DNA of 39,662 nt, taken from contig UQIL01000024.1 of the NCBI GenBank assembly GCA_900541025.1, positions 1-39,662 of the forward strand, in the 5' to 3' direction. The notes under the pieces were generated by a model that was not told the origin of the DNA, did not search any database, and saw only the letters and a program-made list of their open reading frames with translations. The stretch is from an uncultured Collinsella sp. GTDB taxonomy: Bacteria > Actinomycetota > Coriobacteriia > Coriobacteriales > Coriobacteriaceae. How positions within the stretch are numbered: position 1 is the first letter of the stretch; every line of letters begins with the position of its first letter. Below, one piece after another: positions 15,027 to 23,382 of the stretch. Position numbers and translations under genes: made by a program.

Positions 15027-17226
15027 ACTCGCTTGGGGCAACGTCCGCCGCGCCGGCCGCGACTACCTCGTCTACCTTTTGACGCTCACCCTGGGCGTCA
15101 CGGTCTTCTATGCCTTTAACACCATCTCGATGCAGGTCGACATCGCCGGAATCGATGAAAAGGGCTTGGCGCAGGTAATGGGCAGCATGCTCGGCGACCT
15201 GACGTACTTTTTGGCCGGTGTCATGGCCTTTTTGATGGTGTACGCCAATAACTTCATCATGAAACGCCGCAAGAAGGAGTTTGGCCTGTACCAGGTGCTC
15301 GGCATGGGGCGCGGGCGCGTCGCCACGATCATGGCGCTCGAGACCGTGATAGTATCGGTCGTGGCCTTTGTCGCCGGCATTGTGCTGGGTGTGGGACTCT
15401 CCCAGCTCATGACATTCTTTACGGCCTCGCTCTTTAAGACGCAGATCGCCAATTTCCACTTCTTTTTCTCGGTGCATGCGTTCAACCTGACCCTTGTCTG
15501 CATGCTCGTAATGTTTGTGCTCACGCTACTGCTGAACCTTCGCGCCGTGCGTCGTACCAAACTCATCGAGCTTATGGGTGCCGAGCGTCGCAACGAGAGC
15601 ATCAAGACACGCAACCCCTGGATCGCGATTGCCATCTTTGCCGTGGGCGTGGCGCTTGTGGGCGTGGCCTATTACCGTCTGCTACGTGATGGGTTCCCGC
15701 TAACCGCGACGGACAGCAAGCTGCAAGAGGCCATGAACCAGTTTGGTATTACGACCGCTATGGTTACCGTGGGCACCTTTGCCCTGTTCTGGGGGCTCTC
15801 GGGCATGCTCATCAAGCTGCTGCAGAGCCTGCGCAGTGTGTATTGGCGCGGCCTCAACATGTTTACCGTGCGCCAGCTTGCGGCCAAGGTCAACACGGTG
15901 TGCTTTTCGATGGGCGTCATCGCGATGCTCCTGTTTTTGGCCATCACCTCGGTGACGTGCGGTATGTCAATTGCCAACGTGATGAATGAAAACCTGGAGC
16001 GCTATAACCCTGTTGACGTGTCTCAGACGTATGTCTATTACACGCCCGATACGCTCGACTACTACAAAGGGTACAAAGGGTATGCCAATCCGTCTGAGGT
16101 CGATCGCATGGTGCTGGCCGATACAACGGTCGATTTGTACCCTGCATGGCACGGCAAGGGCAAGTCGGCGGACAACAACGACGAGACCGGCAAGAAGGTC
16201 GATATCGCCGATGTTGCCGGTGAGCATGTGCAGATCGATTCGTATCTGAGTTACCCATTTGGCGGCTCGAATCCTTCGGTGACCCCAGGTGAGATGTGCA
16301 AGATCATGGGCGAAAAGCTTCCCAAGGCGTTCGGGGGTAGCAATGCCGATACGATGGGTCTGTTTGTGACGCCGGCGAGCCAGTGCAACAAACTGCGCCA
16401 GATGATGGGCGAGGAGCCGGTGAGCATTGGCCGCGACCAGTACCTGCTTACGTGTGATATGGGCGGTGAGCTGGGCGACCTGTACACCAAGTACATGGCC
16501 GGCGGCCATACCCTCACCTTGGGCGGGCATGAGCTCAAGCCCGCAACCGATAAGTCGGACAAGGACACGGCGGCCATCGCCAACTCGGCGATGGGCAGTA
16601 ACCCGGGTACCGTCGTCGTTGCCGACGAGCTGTTGTCCCAACTTAATCTGCAGCCGTATTCCAGTAGCCTGCTCGTTAATTACAAACAGGGGATGGATAC
16701 GACCGAGGCAGACGAGAGCATTAAATACACTTTGCTCGACAATCTGCTCGTTGACGGCAAGGAGCCAGGGTCATGGGGAATCTTCATCACACGCTCCGAG
16801 ATGTACACGCAAGCAGCGCAAATGAACGGCATGATTAGCTATCTGGCCATCTACATTGGCTTTGTACTGGTCGTTGCGTGCGCGGCGATACTGTCGATCC
16901 AGCAGCTCTCCAATGTGGCCGACGGCAGCCGCAGCTATCGTGTGCTGGCGCAGATCGGCTGTGACGACCGCCAGATTCGCCATTCGGTGATGGCGCAGCA
17001 AGCGGTATTCTTCTTGTTCCCGCTGGCAGTGGGCCTGGCGCACTCCTTTGTGGCGCTCAAGGTGATTATCGAGCTGGTGAGTACGTTTGGCGACATGAGC
17101 ATCGGCGGCACGGTGGGTCTCACCTGCGCGATCTTCCTGGCAGCCTACGGCGGCTACTTCCTAGTGACCTACCTCATGAGCACCGGCATGGTACGAGCCG
17201 CCATCGCCACCCGCTACAGCGAGTAG
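15016..17226 (+). CDS. ABC transporter permease, BceB/FtsX-like
   Basis: A 736-residue membrane protein. Seven segments are visible in the first half (about 14-36, 52-75, 100-125, 145-172, 197-217, 236-262, 285-310). A large extracytoplasmic region spans about 315-605, and three C-terminal segments lie at about 606-632, 660-685 and 700-725. Ten segments with a large domain between 7 and 8 is the BceB plan for bacitracin/lantibiotic-type sensing and resistance. The ATG at 15016 overlaps the ATPase stop (15024-15026); GGTGAGGG precedes it. A GTG at 15004 is an alternative. The substrate is not predictable. Confidence 0.9.
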   Translation: MLCKLAWGNVRRAGRDYLVYLLTLTLGVTVFYAFNTISMQVDIAGIDEKGLAQVMGSMLGDLTYFLAGVMAFLMVYANNFIMKRRKKEFGLYQVLGMGRGRVATIMALETVIVSVVAFVAGIVLGVGLSQLMTFFTASLFKTQIANFHFFFSVHAFNLTLVCMLVMFVLTLLLNLRAVRRTKLIELMGAERRNESIKTRNPWIAIAIFAVGVALVGVAYYRLLRDGFPLTATDSKLQEAMNQFGITTAMVTVGTFALFWGLSGMLIKLLQSLRSVYWRGLNMFTVRQLAAKVNTVCFSMGVIAMLLFLAITSVTCGMSIANVMNENLERYNPVDVSQTYVYYTPDTLDYYKGYKGYANPSEVDRMVLADTTVDLYPAWHGKGKSADNNDETGKKVDIADVAGEHVQIDSYLSYPFGGSNPSVTPGEMCKIMGEKLPKAFGGSNADTMGLFVTPASQCNKLRQMMGEEPVSIGRDQYLLTCDMGGELGDLYTKYMAGGHTLTLGGHELKPATDKSDKDTAAIANSAMGSNPGTVVVADELLSQLNLQPYSSSLLVNYKQGMDTTEADESIKYTLLDNLLVDGKEPGSWGIFITRSEMYTQAAQMNGMISYLAIYIGFVLVVACAAILSIQQLSNVADGSRSYRVLAQIGCDDRQIRHSVMAQQAVFFLFPLAVGLAHSFVALKVIIELVSTFGDMSIGGTVGLTCAIFLAAYGGYFLVTYLMSTGMVRAAIATRYSE

Positions 17227-17267
17227 CCAACCTGGTGCAGAACAAAATCATCGCAGGTTGAGCATAA

Positions 17268-17414
17268 GTCAGCGAAAGCGCCCCTAGGCGAGCAAGGTGA
17301 CGTGAAAGAGAAGGGAAGCGTACTTTGGTACGCGACCGACGATTGAACGTCAGGTTGCCGCTCTGGGGCGTTTGCAGCGTCGAGCCGTTACGCGGTTTGG
17401 TAAAACCGCGTAAC
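17268..17414 (-). ncRNA. Structured 3' element, copy 1
   Basis: On the minus strand this begins one base after the LuxR stop codon. It has a terminal hairpin GTTACGCGGTTT/AAACCGCGTAAC, an outer stem CGCCCC/GGGGCG (17279-17284 with 17365-17370), a second stem TGACGT/ACGTCA (17298-17303 with 17347-17352) and a central hairpin GCGTAC/GTACGC (17318-17333). Copies at 35374-35522 and 22853-22935 keep the pairings with different bases. It could be a 3' UTR RNA or a DNA palindromic element. Confidence 0.6.
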
Positions 17415-17415
17415 T

Positions 17416-18381
17416 TCAGCGCTTCCAGAAATGCAGGATGAGGGTCGTGCGGTTTTGCTGCTCGGTTTTGACCAGGATGTTGTGGATGTGGGTTTTGACG
17501 GTGCCCACGGCAAGGAATAGCTCGTCAGCGATCTCTTGGTTCGACTTGCCCAGCACAACCAGACGCATGACCTCGGTCTCGCGGTTGGAGAGCTTGTAGG
17601 CGTTGCGATAGAAGGGCATCTGCTCTTCGATGTGTCGATCAAGATCGCTGACGTTCTTTTCCTCGGGCGCCTCCTGCATGCGAATCGAGAGCACGTGATA
17701 GGCGTAGATGATGAGCAGAATCGCAAAGTAGCAAGCGAAGACGTTCTCGCTAAAGTTGCGCTCGGACAGGTACAACTGCAGCCAAGAGGGCGCCAGGCTC
17801 ATGGGAACCACCAAGATGTTGTAGAAGTCCTCGGCAACGATGCAGCCAACCAGAATGGCGCCGATAATCAGGTGTTTCTTTTGGTTGTTAACACGCGCCT
17901 TCAGCTCAACCTTCGTACTCTTGCGAGCTGTCCAAAAGATATACAGTCCCACAAAGACAAGGAACACCTGGCGCATGGTGTAGTAAAGCCACTGGTGCAT
18001 GGGACCATAGGGGACGGCGACGATAATCAGCAGCTCGCTCAGCAGGAACGTTACGACGGGGATGACAAACTGCTTCTTAGAATGCTTGTCGAGCAGATCC
18101 ATGGCGATCAGCCAAATAAAAGCCTGCGAAGCGGTCGCCACAAGGGTCCGCAGCACAGGCATGGTAATTGAGTAATAGTCGCTTGCCGGAAAGCTCTGGT
18201 TTTGCAACGTGTATTCAAAAAAGAAGATCTCGGTCATCTCGATGGCGTAGCAAATAAAAACGCCACTGCCATAGATAAAGAAGCGTCGACGAGACGAGGC
18301 GTAGGCGGCAAGCGAAAGTACCGCTGTCACAATACAGATAACCAGTATTGCCAAGGTATAGAAGAACATGAGCGTGTTCAT
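17416..18381 (-). CDS. Membrane-embedded LuxR-type transcriptional regulator 1
   Basis: A 321-residue protein with about seven hydrophobic segments in residues 1-235 (the first is FYTLAILVICIVTAVLSLAA) and a C-terminal LuxR/NarL helix-turn-helix at about 255-315 (LSNRETEVMRLVVLGKSNQE, then GTVKTHIHNIL). Membrane LuxR regulators of this plan are numerous in Coriobacteriia, where several sit beside substrate-specific metabolic genes. It is divergent from putrescine carbamoyltransferase, so it probably senses a substrate or product of that pathway and controls it. TAAAC-type motifs fill the shared promoter region. No convincing Shine-Dalgarno sequence precedes the ATG at 18381. Confidence 0.88.
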   Translation of the reverse strand: MNTLMFFYTLAILVICIVTAVLSLAAYASSRRRFFIYGSGVFICYAIEMTEIFFFEYTLQNQSFPASDYYSITMPVLRTLVATASQAFIWLIAMDLLDKHSKKQFVIPVVTFLLSELLIIVAVPYGPMHQWLYYTMRQVFLVFVGLYIFWTARKSTKVELKARVNNQKKHLIIGAILVGCIVAEDFYNILVVPMSLAPSWLQLYLSERNFSENVFACYFAILLIIYAYHVLSIRMQEAPEEKNVSDLDRHIEEQMPFYRNAYKLSNRETEVMRLVVLGKSNQEIADELFLAVGTVKTHIHNILVKTEQQNRTTLILHFWKR

Positions 18382-18710
18382 CTGTCACCGTCCTGTCTCA
18401 TTTGATCTTTGGATAAGCTCCGTAAACCCTACGGATATACCGCCCTCAACCGTATGTCCCGTTGCGGATTAGAGGACGTGATACAGGATACCCGTATACC
18501 GTTCGCGGTTATAGATAGTAAACCCCCTGTAAACTCTCTACCTGCGGGTTTATATTGGTTTAGAGGGGGTGTAACTCCGTGAACGGTCTTTAATCCCGAA
18601 TAAACTAGGTAAAAATTGCATACGGGTGAATGATGGTGTTGTCAACACGAGGCGTGATGTACGAGCGCCTCTCAGTAATAGTCGGCAAGACCGGCGGAAA
18701 GGAAATCGAC
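18382..18710. promoter_or_regulatory. Divergent control region, LuxR 1 / putrescine carbamoyltransferase
   Basis: This 329-base gap holds several TAAAC elements: GTAAACCC at 18422, GTAAACCCCCTGTAAAC at 18518-18534, GGGTTTA at 18546 and GGTTTAG at 18557. Positions 18538-18552, read on the minus strand as TAAACCCGCAGGTAG, match 13 of 15 bases with 26223-26237 in the promoter controlled by the second membrane LuxR. These are candidate LuxR boxes; binding is inference. Confidence 0.5.
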
Positions 18711-19784
18711 ATGGCACTGCCTAAGGATTTCATCGACACCAACGACTTCACCAAAGAGCAGATCCTGGCTATCGAGGATCTTGGCCTGGCAATGAAGAAG
18801 GCCATCAAGGTTGACGGTTATTATCCGCACCTGCTCCGCAACAAGAGCCTTGGCATGATCTTCCAGCAGGTTTCCACCCGCACCCGTCTTTCCTTCGAGA
18901 CCGCTATGACCGACCTCGGCGGTCACGCTCAGTTCTATGGCCCTGGCACCATCCAGCTCGGTGGCCATGAGTCCCTGGGCGACACCGCTCGCGTCATGGG
19001 TTCGCTGCTCGACATCATGATGGCTCGCGTTGACCGTCACAAGGACGTCGTCGGCCTCGCCGAGGGCTCCGCTGTGCCCGTCATCAACGGCATGTCCGAG
19101 TTCAACCATCCCACGCAGGAGATGGGCGACCTCATGACCATGCTCGAGAACCTCCCCGAGGGCAAGAAGATCGAGGACTGCACCCTGGCCTTCATCGGCG
19201 ACGCCACCCAGGTCTGCGTCTCCCTCATGTTCATCGCCTCCAAGGTCGGCATGAAGTTTGTCCAGTTTGGACCTAAGGGCCACCAGATCCCCGACGGCGG
19301 CCTGCACGTTGGCACCGTTGAGGAGCGCGCCGAGTTCGGCAAGCAGATGATGGCCATCGCCGAGGAGAACTGCAAGGTCTCCGGCGGCTCCATCGTCATC
19401 TCCGACGACATCGAGTGCATCAAGGGTGCCGACTTCATCTACACCGACGTGTGGTATGGCCTGTACGACGAGGAAGTCTCGGGCGAGAACTACATGGACG
19501 TGTTCTATCCCAAGTATCAGGTCACCATGGACATGATGAACTTCGCCGGCGCAGACTCTAAGTTCATGCACTGCCTGCCGGCCACCCGCAACGAGGAGGT
19601 CGTCGACGAGGTCATGGACGACCCCGAGCGCTCCCTGTGCTGGGTCGAGGCCGAGAACCGCAAGCACTCCATCTGTGCTCTCCTTGCCGCTCTGGGCAAG
19701 CGCACCCCGCTCAACGACGAGGGTGTCGAGTACTCCGCCAAGGCCGAGCTCCACGCCGCTCTCGAGGCTCTCGAGCAGCTCTAA
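18711..19784 (+). CDS. ptcA: Putrescine carbamoyltransferase
   Basis: This enzyme phosphorolyses carbamoylputrescine to putrescine and carbamoyl phosphate in the agmatine deiminase pathway. The 357 residues have the carbamoyl phosphate site STRTR at 55-59, HPTQ at 133-136 and HCLP at 287-290. The segment FQQVSTRTRLSFETA and the following GGHAQFYGPGTIQLGGHE resemble known putrescine carbamoyltransferases more than ornithine ones, which usually have FEKTSTRTR. The downstream antiporter and agmatine deiminase support this. The ATG at 18711 follows GGAAAGGAAA; the upstream frame from 18630 lacks a site. It is about 18 residues longer than the roughly 339-residue Enterococcus enzyme. Confidence 0.93.
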   Translation: MALPKDFIDTNDFTKEQILAIEDLGLAMKKAIKVDGYYPHLLRNKSLGMIFQQVSTRTRLSFETAMTDLGGHAQFYGPGTIQLGGHESLGDTARVMGSLLDIMMARVDRHKDVVGLAEGSAVPVINGMSEFNHPTQEMGDLMTMLENLPEGKKIEDCTLAFIGDATQVCVSLMFIASKVGMKFVQFGPKGHQIPDGGLHVGTVEERAEFGKQMMAIAEENCKVSGGSIVISDDIECIKGADFIYTDVWYGLYDEEVSGENYMDVFYPKYQVTMDMMNFAGADSKFMHCLPATRNEEVVDEVMDDPERSLCWVEAENRKHSICALLAALGKRTPLNDEGVEYSAKAELHAALEALEQL

Positions 19785-19846
19785 GCCCCAAGGCTTTTAA
19801 AAGCACGTTTGCGGGCGGCGGATGCTCGTCTCCTGTCGCCCGCTCA

Positions 19847-19885
19847 CCGAGGCCCAAGCGATTGCCTTAGTGCCTTGGGCCTCGG
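19847..19885 (+). terminator. Hairpin between carbamoyltransferase and antiporter
   Basis: CCGAGGCCCAAG (19847-19858) pairs perfectly with 19874-19885. No T run follows, so it may be a processing or attenuation hairpin rather than a full terminator. A smaller hairpin GCGGGCG/CGCCCGC lies just before it. Confidence 0.5.
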
Positions 19886-19916
19886 ATCTGTCCAAGACTG
19901 AGCGAAGGAGCTCATC

Positions 19917-21347
19917 ATGAGCGACGGAAAGAAAAAGCTTTCCTTCTTGACGGTCATTTCGACCATCATCTGCGTCGTCTTCGTCTGCGAGGCCGCCGCG
20001 CCTGCTGCTGCCATTGGCAACCAGCAGTTCTTCTGGTGGATCTTCCTGATCCTGACCTTCCTGCTCCCGTATGGCATGGTTGTCGCCGAGCTCGGCACCA
20101 CCTATGACGGCGAGGGCGGCATTTACGACTGGGTACGCGATGGCCTGGGCGACAAATGGGGCGCCCGCATCTCGTACTACTACTGGGTCAACTACCCGCT
20201 GTGGATTGCCTCGCTGGCTACCATGTTCCCCGACATTTTGGGCATGGTCTTTGGCGTCGAGTTCAACTTGATCGCCAAGATGGGTATCGATCTTGCCTTT
20301 GTGTGGATCGTCTACCTCATGGGCCGCTCCAAGGCGGCCGACTCCGAGTGGGTCCTTAACGGTGGCGCCATCATCAAGGTCGCCGTCGCCGTTATCGTTG
20401 GCGCTTTGGGCATTTGGTATGCCATGGAGAACGGTTTTGCGAACGACATGTCCGCTGCCACCTTCCTGCCCGAGCTCACCAACACCAACGCTCTCGGCTA
20501 CCTGTCGATCATCATCTTTAACTTCATGGGCTTCGAGGTCATCTGCACCATGACCGACGACATGGCCGATCCCGCTCGCGATATCCCCAAGGCTATTATC
20601 GTCGGTGGCCTGTCCATCGCCGTGATCTACCTGTTCGCTGGCTTTGGCATCGGCGCTGCTGTGCCGGCCGATTCCATCGACCCCGACTACGGCATGATCG
20701 TCGCAGTCCAGACCATGGTGGGCGACTCCATGATCTTCAAGGTCATCTGCATCGCCTTCCTGATCACCCTGTTCGCCAACATGGCCGCCTGGTCCTTCGG
20801 CGTTAACTCCGTCGCTCGCTACGCTGCCGAGCACGGCAACATGCCCAAGGTCTTCGCCTCGATGATCTCGGATGACGATATGCCCAACGGCGCCAACCTG
20901 GTCAACGCCATCGTTGCCTCCCTGGTGCTGTGCCTGCAGCTGGTTCCCATCGACGCCATCTCCAACGGTGTTTTCTGGATGCTCTTCGGCACCTCCGTCG
21001 TCTTCCTGCTGCTCACCTATATCCCGATGTTCCCGGCGTTCCTCAACCTTCGTAAGAACGACCCCAACCGCGAGCGCATCTTCACGTTCCCGTTTAAGGG
21101 TGCCATGATGAAGGTCATGCTGGCCATCCCTTGCATCGAGCTGATCCTGGCCATCGTTGCAACGCTGGTGCCGCTCTCTGCCGCTGAAATTGGCGACAAG
21201 CTCCCGATGATCGTTATCTTCATCGTGCTTCTGCTCATCGGCGAGGTTGTCCGCGTCGTCAGCGCCAAGGGCCGCGAGACCGAGTACAAGGGCCTCACTC
21301 CCGAGCTGGCAGCTCAGCGTCTCGCTGAGGAAGCCGAGGAGGACTAG
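19917..21347 (+). CDS. aguD: Agmatine/putrescine antiporter (APC family), copy 1
   Basis: A 476-residue amino acid-polyamine-organocation transporter with about 12 membrane segments. TM1 carries the unwound-helix region CVVFVCEAAAPAAAIGN and TM6 the conserved FNFMGFEV. Its position between putrescine carbamoyltransferase and agmatine deiminase argues for exchange of external agmatine for internal putrescine. The ATG at 19917 follows GAAGGAG. The C-terminus is a charged tail (RLAEEAEED). A paralogue lies at 23383. Substrate assignment rests on context. Confidence 0.87.
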   Translation: MSDGKKKLSFLTVISTIICVVFVCEAAAPAAAIGNQQFFWWIFLILTFLLPYGMVVAELGTTYDGEGGIYDWVRDGLGDKWGARISYYYWVNYPLWIASLATMFPDILGMVFGVEFNLIAKMGIDLAFVWIVYLMGRSKAADSEWVLNGGAIIKVAVAVIVGALGIWYAMENGFANDMSAATFLPELTNTNALGYLSIIIFNFMGFEVICTMTDDMADPARDIPKAIIVGGLSIAVIYLFAGFGIGAAVPADSIDPDYGMIVAVQTMVGDSMIFKVICIAFLITLFANMAAWSFGVNSVARYAAEHGNMPKVFASMISDDDMPNGANLVNAIVASLVLCLQLVPIDAISNGVFWMLFGTSVVFLLLTYIPMFPAFLNLRKNDPNRERIFTFPFKGAMMKVMLAIPCIELILAIVATLVPLSAAEIGDKLPMIVIFIVLLLIGEVVRVVSAKGRETEYKGLTPELAAQRLAEEAEED

Positions 21348-21632
21348 AGCACCCGGATTCGGGGCTCCAACCCTCATCACCGTTTAACCACTCCCTGGGG
21401 TGGGTGTGAGCGATAGCTCCGGTAACCACCGCCCGCCCCAATCTCTCTTCCGTATCCTTCGTGTGTCTTGTCTCCGCGCACTGGGTTACGTCGTCGCTTG
21501 CCGGTGCGACTCCGTGAAAACCGGCGCCGGGCGCCCCGACCTTTGCCGGGGAACGGGCGCCTACCATCTCTTGGTTTTAGGCCGCGGGTAACCCGCCCGC
21601 GGCAAGCGATCGTTCGATTTGGAGGAAATCTT
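21348..21632. other. 285-base gap before agmatine deiminase 1, GC-rich hairpins
   Basis: No gene is seen. GGGCGCC arms around 21530-21560 and GCCGCGGG/CCCGCGGC near 21581-21603 form strong hairpins. The second sits about 20 bases before the ribosome binding site GGAGGAAA and could slow or stop transcription. I do not recognise a known riboswitch. Confidence 0.4.
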
Positions 21633-22838
21633 ATGCGTACGATCACCGAGTCCGAGTCCACCCCCAAGGCCGACGGCTTCTTTATGCCCGCTGAGTTTGC
21701 CCCGCAGGATCGCGTGTGGATGGGTTGGCCCCACCGCACCGACACCTGGGCCCACGGCGCCAAGCCGGCTCAGAAGCAGTATGCCGCCATCGCTCGCGCC
21801 ATCGCCGAGTTCACCCCGGTCACCATGTGCGCCAACCAGGCCGACTACGCTAACTGCAAGGCCGTCTTCGAGGAAGACGAGAACGTCACCGTTATCGAGA
21901 TGACCACCGACGACGCCTGGTTCCGCGACACCGCTGCCACCTACGTCATCAACGGCAAGGGCGAGAAGCGCGCCAACCACTGGCACTTCAACGCCTACGG
22001 CGGTCTGGTCGACGGCCTGTACTTCCCGTGGGACAAGGACGAGCAGATCGCCCTTAAGATGGCTGAGCTCTCCGGCTGCCGTCGCTATCGTCCCGATGAC
22101 ATGATCCTCGAGGGCGGCTCCATCACCGTCGACGGCGAGGGCACCCTTGTCGTGACCGACCAGTGCCTGCTTTCCCCGGGCCGCACCTGCTCTGCGGTTC
22201 TGGAGGAGGAAGAGGATCCCGAGTCCATCTGGCCCAAGTTCAAGAAGAAGTTCGAGCCCTGGAGCGAGGAGCTTCGCGCCTATATGGACGAGCACCTCAA
22301 GGATTACCTGGGTGTCGAGAAGGTCATCTGGGTCAAGGAGGGCATCGACCCCGAGGAGACCAACGGCCACATCGATGACGTCGCTACGTTCATCGCCCCG
22401 GGCGTCATGGCCTGCATCTGGACCGACGATCCCGAGTATCCGTTCTACGAGCAGTGCCACGCTGCCTACGAGACCCTCTCCAACGCCGTTGACGCCAAGG
22501 GCCGCAAGATGAAGGTCTACAAGCTCTGCATGCCCGTGAACCCGCTGTTCATGGACCAGGCCTCCTGCGACACCATCGACGCCGACGAGAACGCCGAGCC
22601 GCGCGTCCCCGACGAGCCGCTGATCGCGTCCTACATGAACTACCTGGTCACCAACCACGGCGTCATCGTCCCGCAGTACGGCGACGAGAACGACCAGCTG
22701 GCCGTCGACACGCTCCAGAAGATCTATGACGAGGTCTGGGGCGAGGGCGTCTACAAGTGCGTCGGCGTCCAGTCCGAGCAGGTCGTCTTCGGCGGCGGCA
22801 ACATCCACTGCATTACGCAGCAGGAGCCGTCCGCGTAA
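21633..22838 (+). CDS. aguA: Agmatine deiminase, copy 1
   Basis: AguA hydrolyses agmatine to N-carbamoylputrescine and ammonia. The 401 residues belong to the guanidine-modifying (PPAD-like) fold. Visible are WFRDTAATYVI (substrate-side Asp), FNAYGG, ILEGGSITVDG, NGHIDD with the catalytic His, and GGGNIHCITQQ near the C-terminus with the nucleophilic Cys. Compared with copy 2 (373 residues) it has an insertion of about 25 residues at roughly 188-215, rich in Glu and Lys (EEEEDPESIW then KFKKKFEPW). The ATG at 21633 follows GGAGGAAA. It forms the agmatine cluster with ptcA and the antiporter. A structured element starts right after its stop. Confidence 0.93.
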   Translation: MRTITESESTPKADGFFMPAEFAPQDRVWMGWPHRTDTWAHGAKPAQKQYAAIARAIAEFTPVTMCANQADYANCKAVFEEDENVTVIEMTTDDAWFRDTAATYVINGKGEKRANHWHFNAYGGLVDGLYFPWDKDEQIALKMAELSGCRRYRPDDMILEGGSITVDGEGTLVVTDQCLLSPGRTCSAVLEEEEDPESIWPKFKKKFEPWSEELRAYMDEHLKDYLGVEKVIWVKEGIDPEETNGHIDDVATFIAPGVMACIWTDDPEYPFYEQCHAAYETLSNAVDAKGRKMKVYKLCMPVNPLFMDQASCDTIDADENAEPRVPDEPLIASYMNYLVTNHGVIVPQYGDENDQLAVDTLQKIYDEVWGEGVYKCVGVQSEQVVFGGGNIHCITQQEPSA

Positions 22839-22852
22839 TTGTCTGGCTTCCC

Positions 22853-22935
22853 GAGGCACGGCACCTTCCCGTTCATTCGTCGCTTGCGTACCAAAGTACG
22901 CGGCGCTCCTCTTTCACGGGAATCTGCCGCACCTC
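22853..22935 (+). ncRNA. Structured 3' element, copy 3
   Basis: It starts 14 bases after the agmatine deiminase stop, in the same sense. Stems: GAGG/CCTC, CGGCA/TGCCG, TTCCCGT/ACGGGAA (22866-22872 with 22916-22922), then the hairpin GCGTAC/GTACGC (22886-22901). It shares single-stranded segments (TTCA, CTTTCA, CGGCA) with copies 1 and 2 and lacks their terminal GTTACGCGG hairpin. Confidence 0.6.
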
Positions 22936-22937
22936 AG

Positions 22938-23036
22938 AAACCCAGCCGATCAATCGGACAGTCGGTGAATCGCACCGTGACCATCTCGGGGCATTGATGG
23001 TCTGGTCACTTGATGTCTTGGTCGGCTGGGTTTTTC
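22938..23036 (+). terminator. Multi-branched terminator-like structure
   Basis: AAACCCAGCCGA (22938-22949) pairs perfectly with 23022-23033, followed by TTT. The 72 bases between contain GGTG/CACC and GACCATC/GATGGTC (22979-22985 with 22996-23002) hairpins. Such an internal fold is unusual for a simple terminator. Confidence 0.6.
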
Positions 23037-23039
23037 TTT

Positions 23040-23382
23040 GGGCACTCCGTTGCCTCCACTTCGGAGTGCCCGCCTCTTTGATTGAGTACGCGTCTGATCT
23101 GGGATTTATTGCGGGTTAGGCCAATTGTTCGCTTGAATTTCCCAGGTCAGACGCGTATTCAATTGCTGATAGTTTCCGGTTGCGAGCGCGACCGTTTTGA
23201 TCGGAGTATCTATGTACCAGCGTATCGTTATCTACACGCGCCTGTTCCGCGAGCGTTGGTCCAACAATTGCATCCTCTCTTCTCTTTGGGATGGCACCTG
23301 CACCGGTGACGCGGCCTGCAACCCTACCTTGGGCTGCGCCTTCGGTACAGATGCCATCCTTTTGCTGTAGGGGGAGCGTGCC
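23040..23382. other. Gap before antiporter 2 with two inverted repeats
   Basis: GGGCACTCCG and CGGAGTGCCC form a perfect 10 bp hairpin at 23040-23070. TTGAGTACGCGTCTGATCTGGGA (23082-23104) pairs with 23140-23162 with two wobble positions. The remaining 220 bases to the start of antiporter 2 show no gene or recognised motif. Confidence 0.55.

Noticed and set aside
18711..19784. Ornithine carbamoyltransferase
   Set aside because: The residues around STRTR and the GGHAQF...IQLGGHE segment, plus the agmatine gene context, fit putrescine carbamoyltransferase better.
19797..21380. 527-codon open frame on the minus strand
   Set aside because: Antisense to the antiporter gene; the Asp/His/Gly-rich composition is that of a reversed membrane protein.
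21348..21632. Known riboswitch before agmatine deiminase 1
   Set aside because: GC-rich hairpins are present, but I could not match conserved cores of guanidine, cobalamin or other classes I know.
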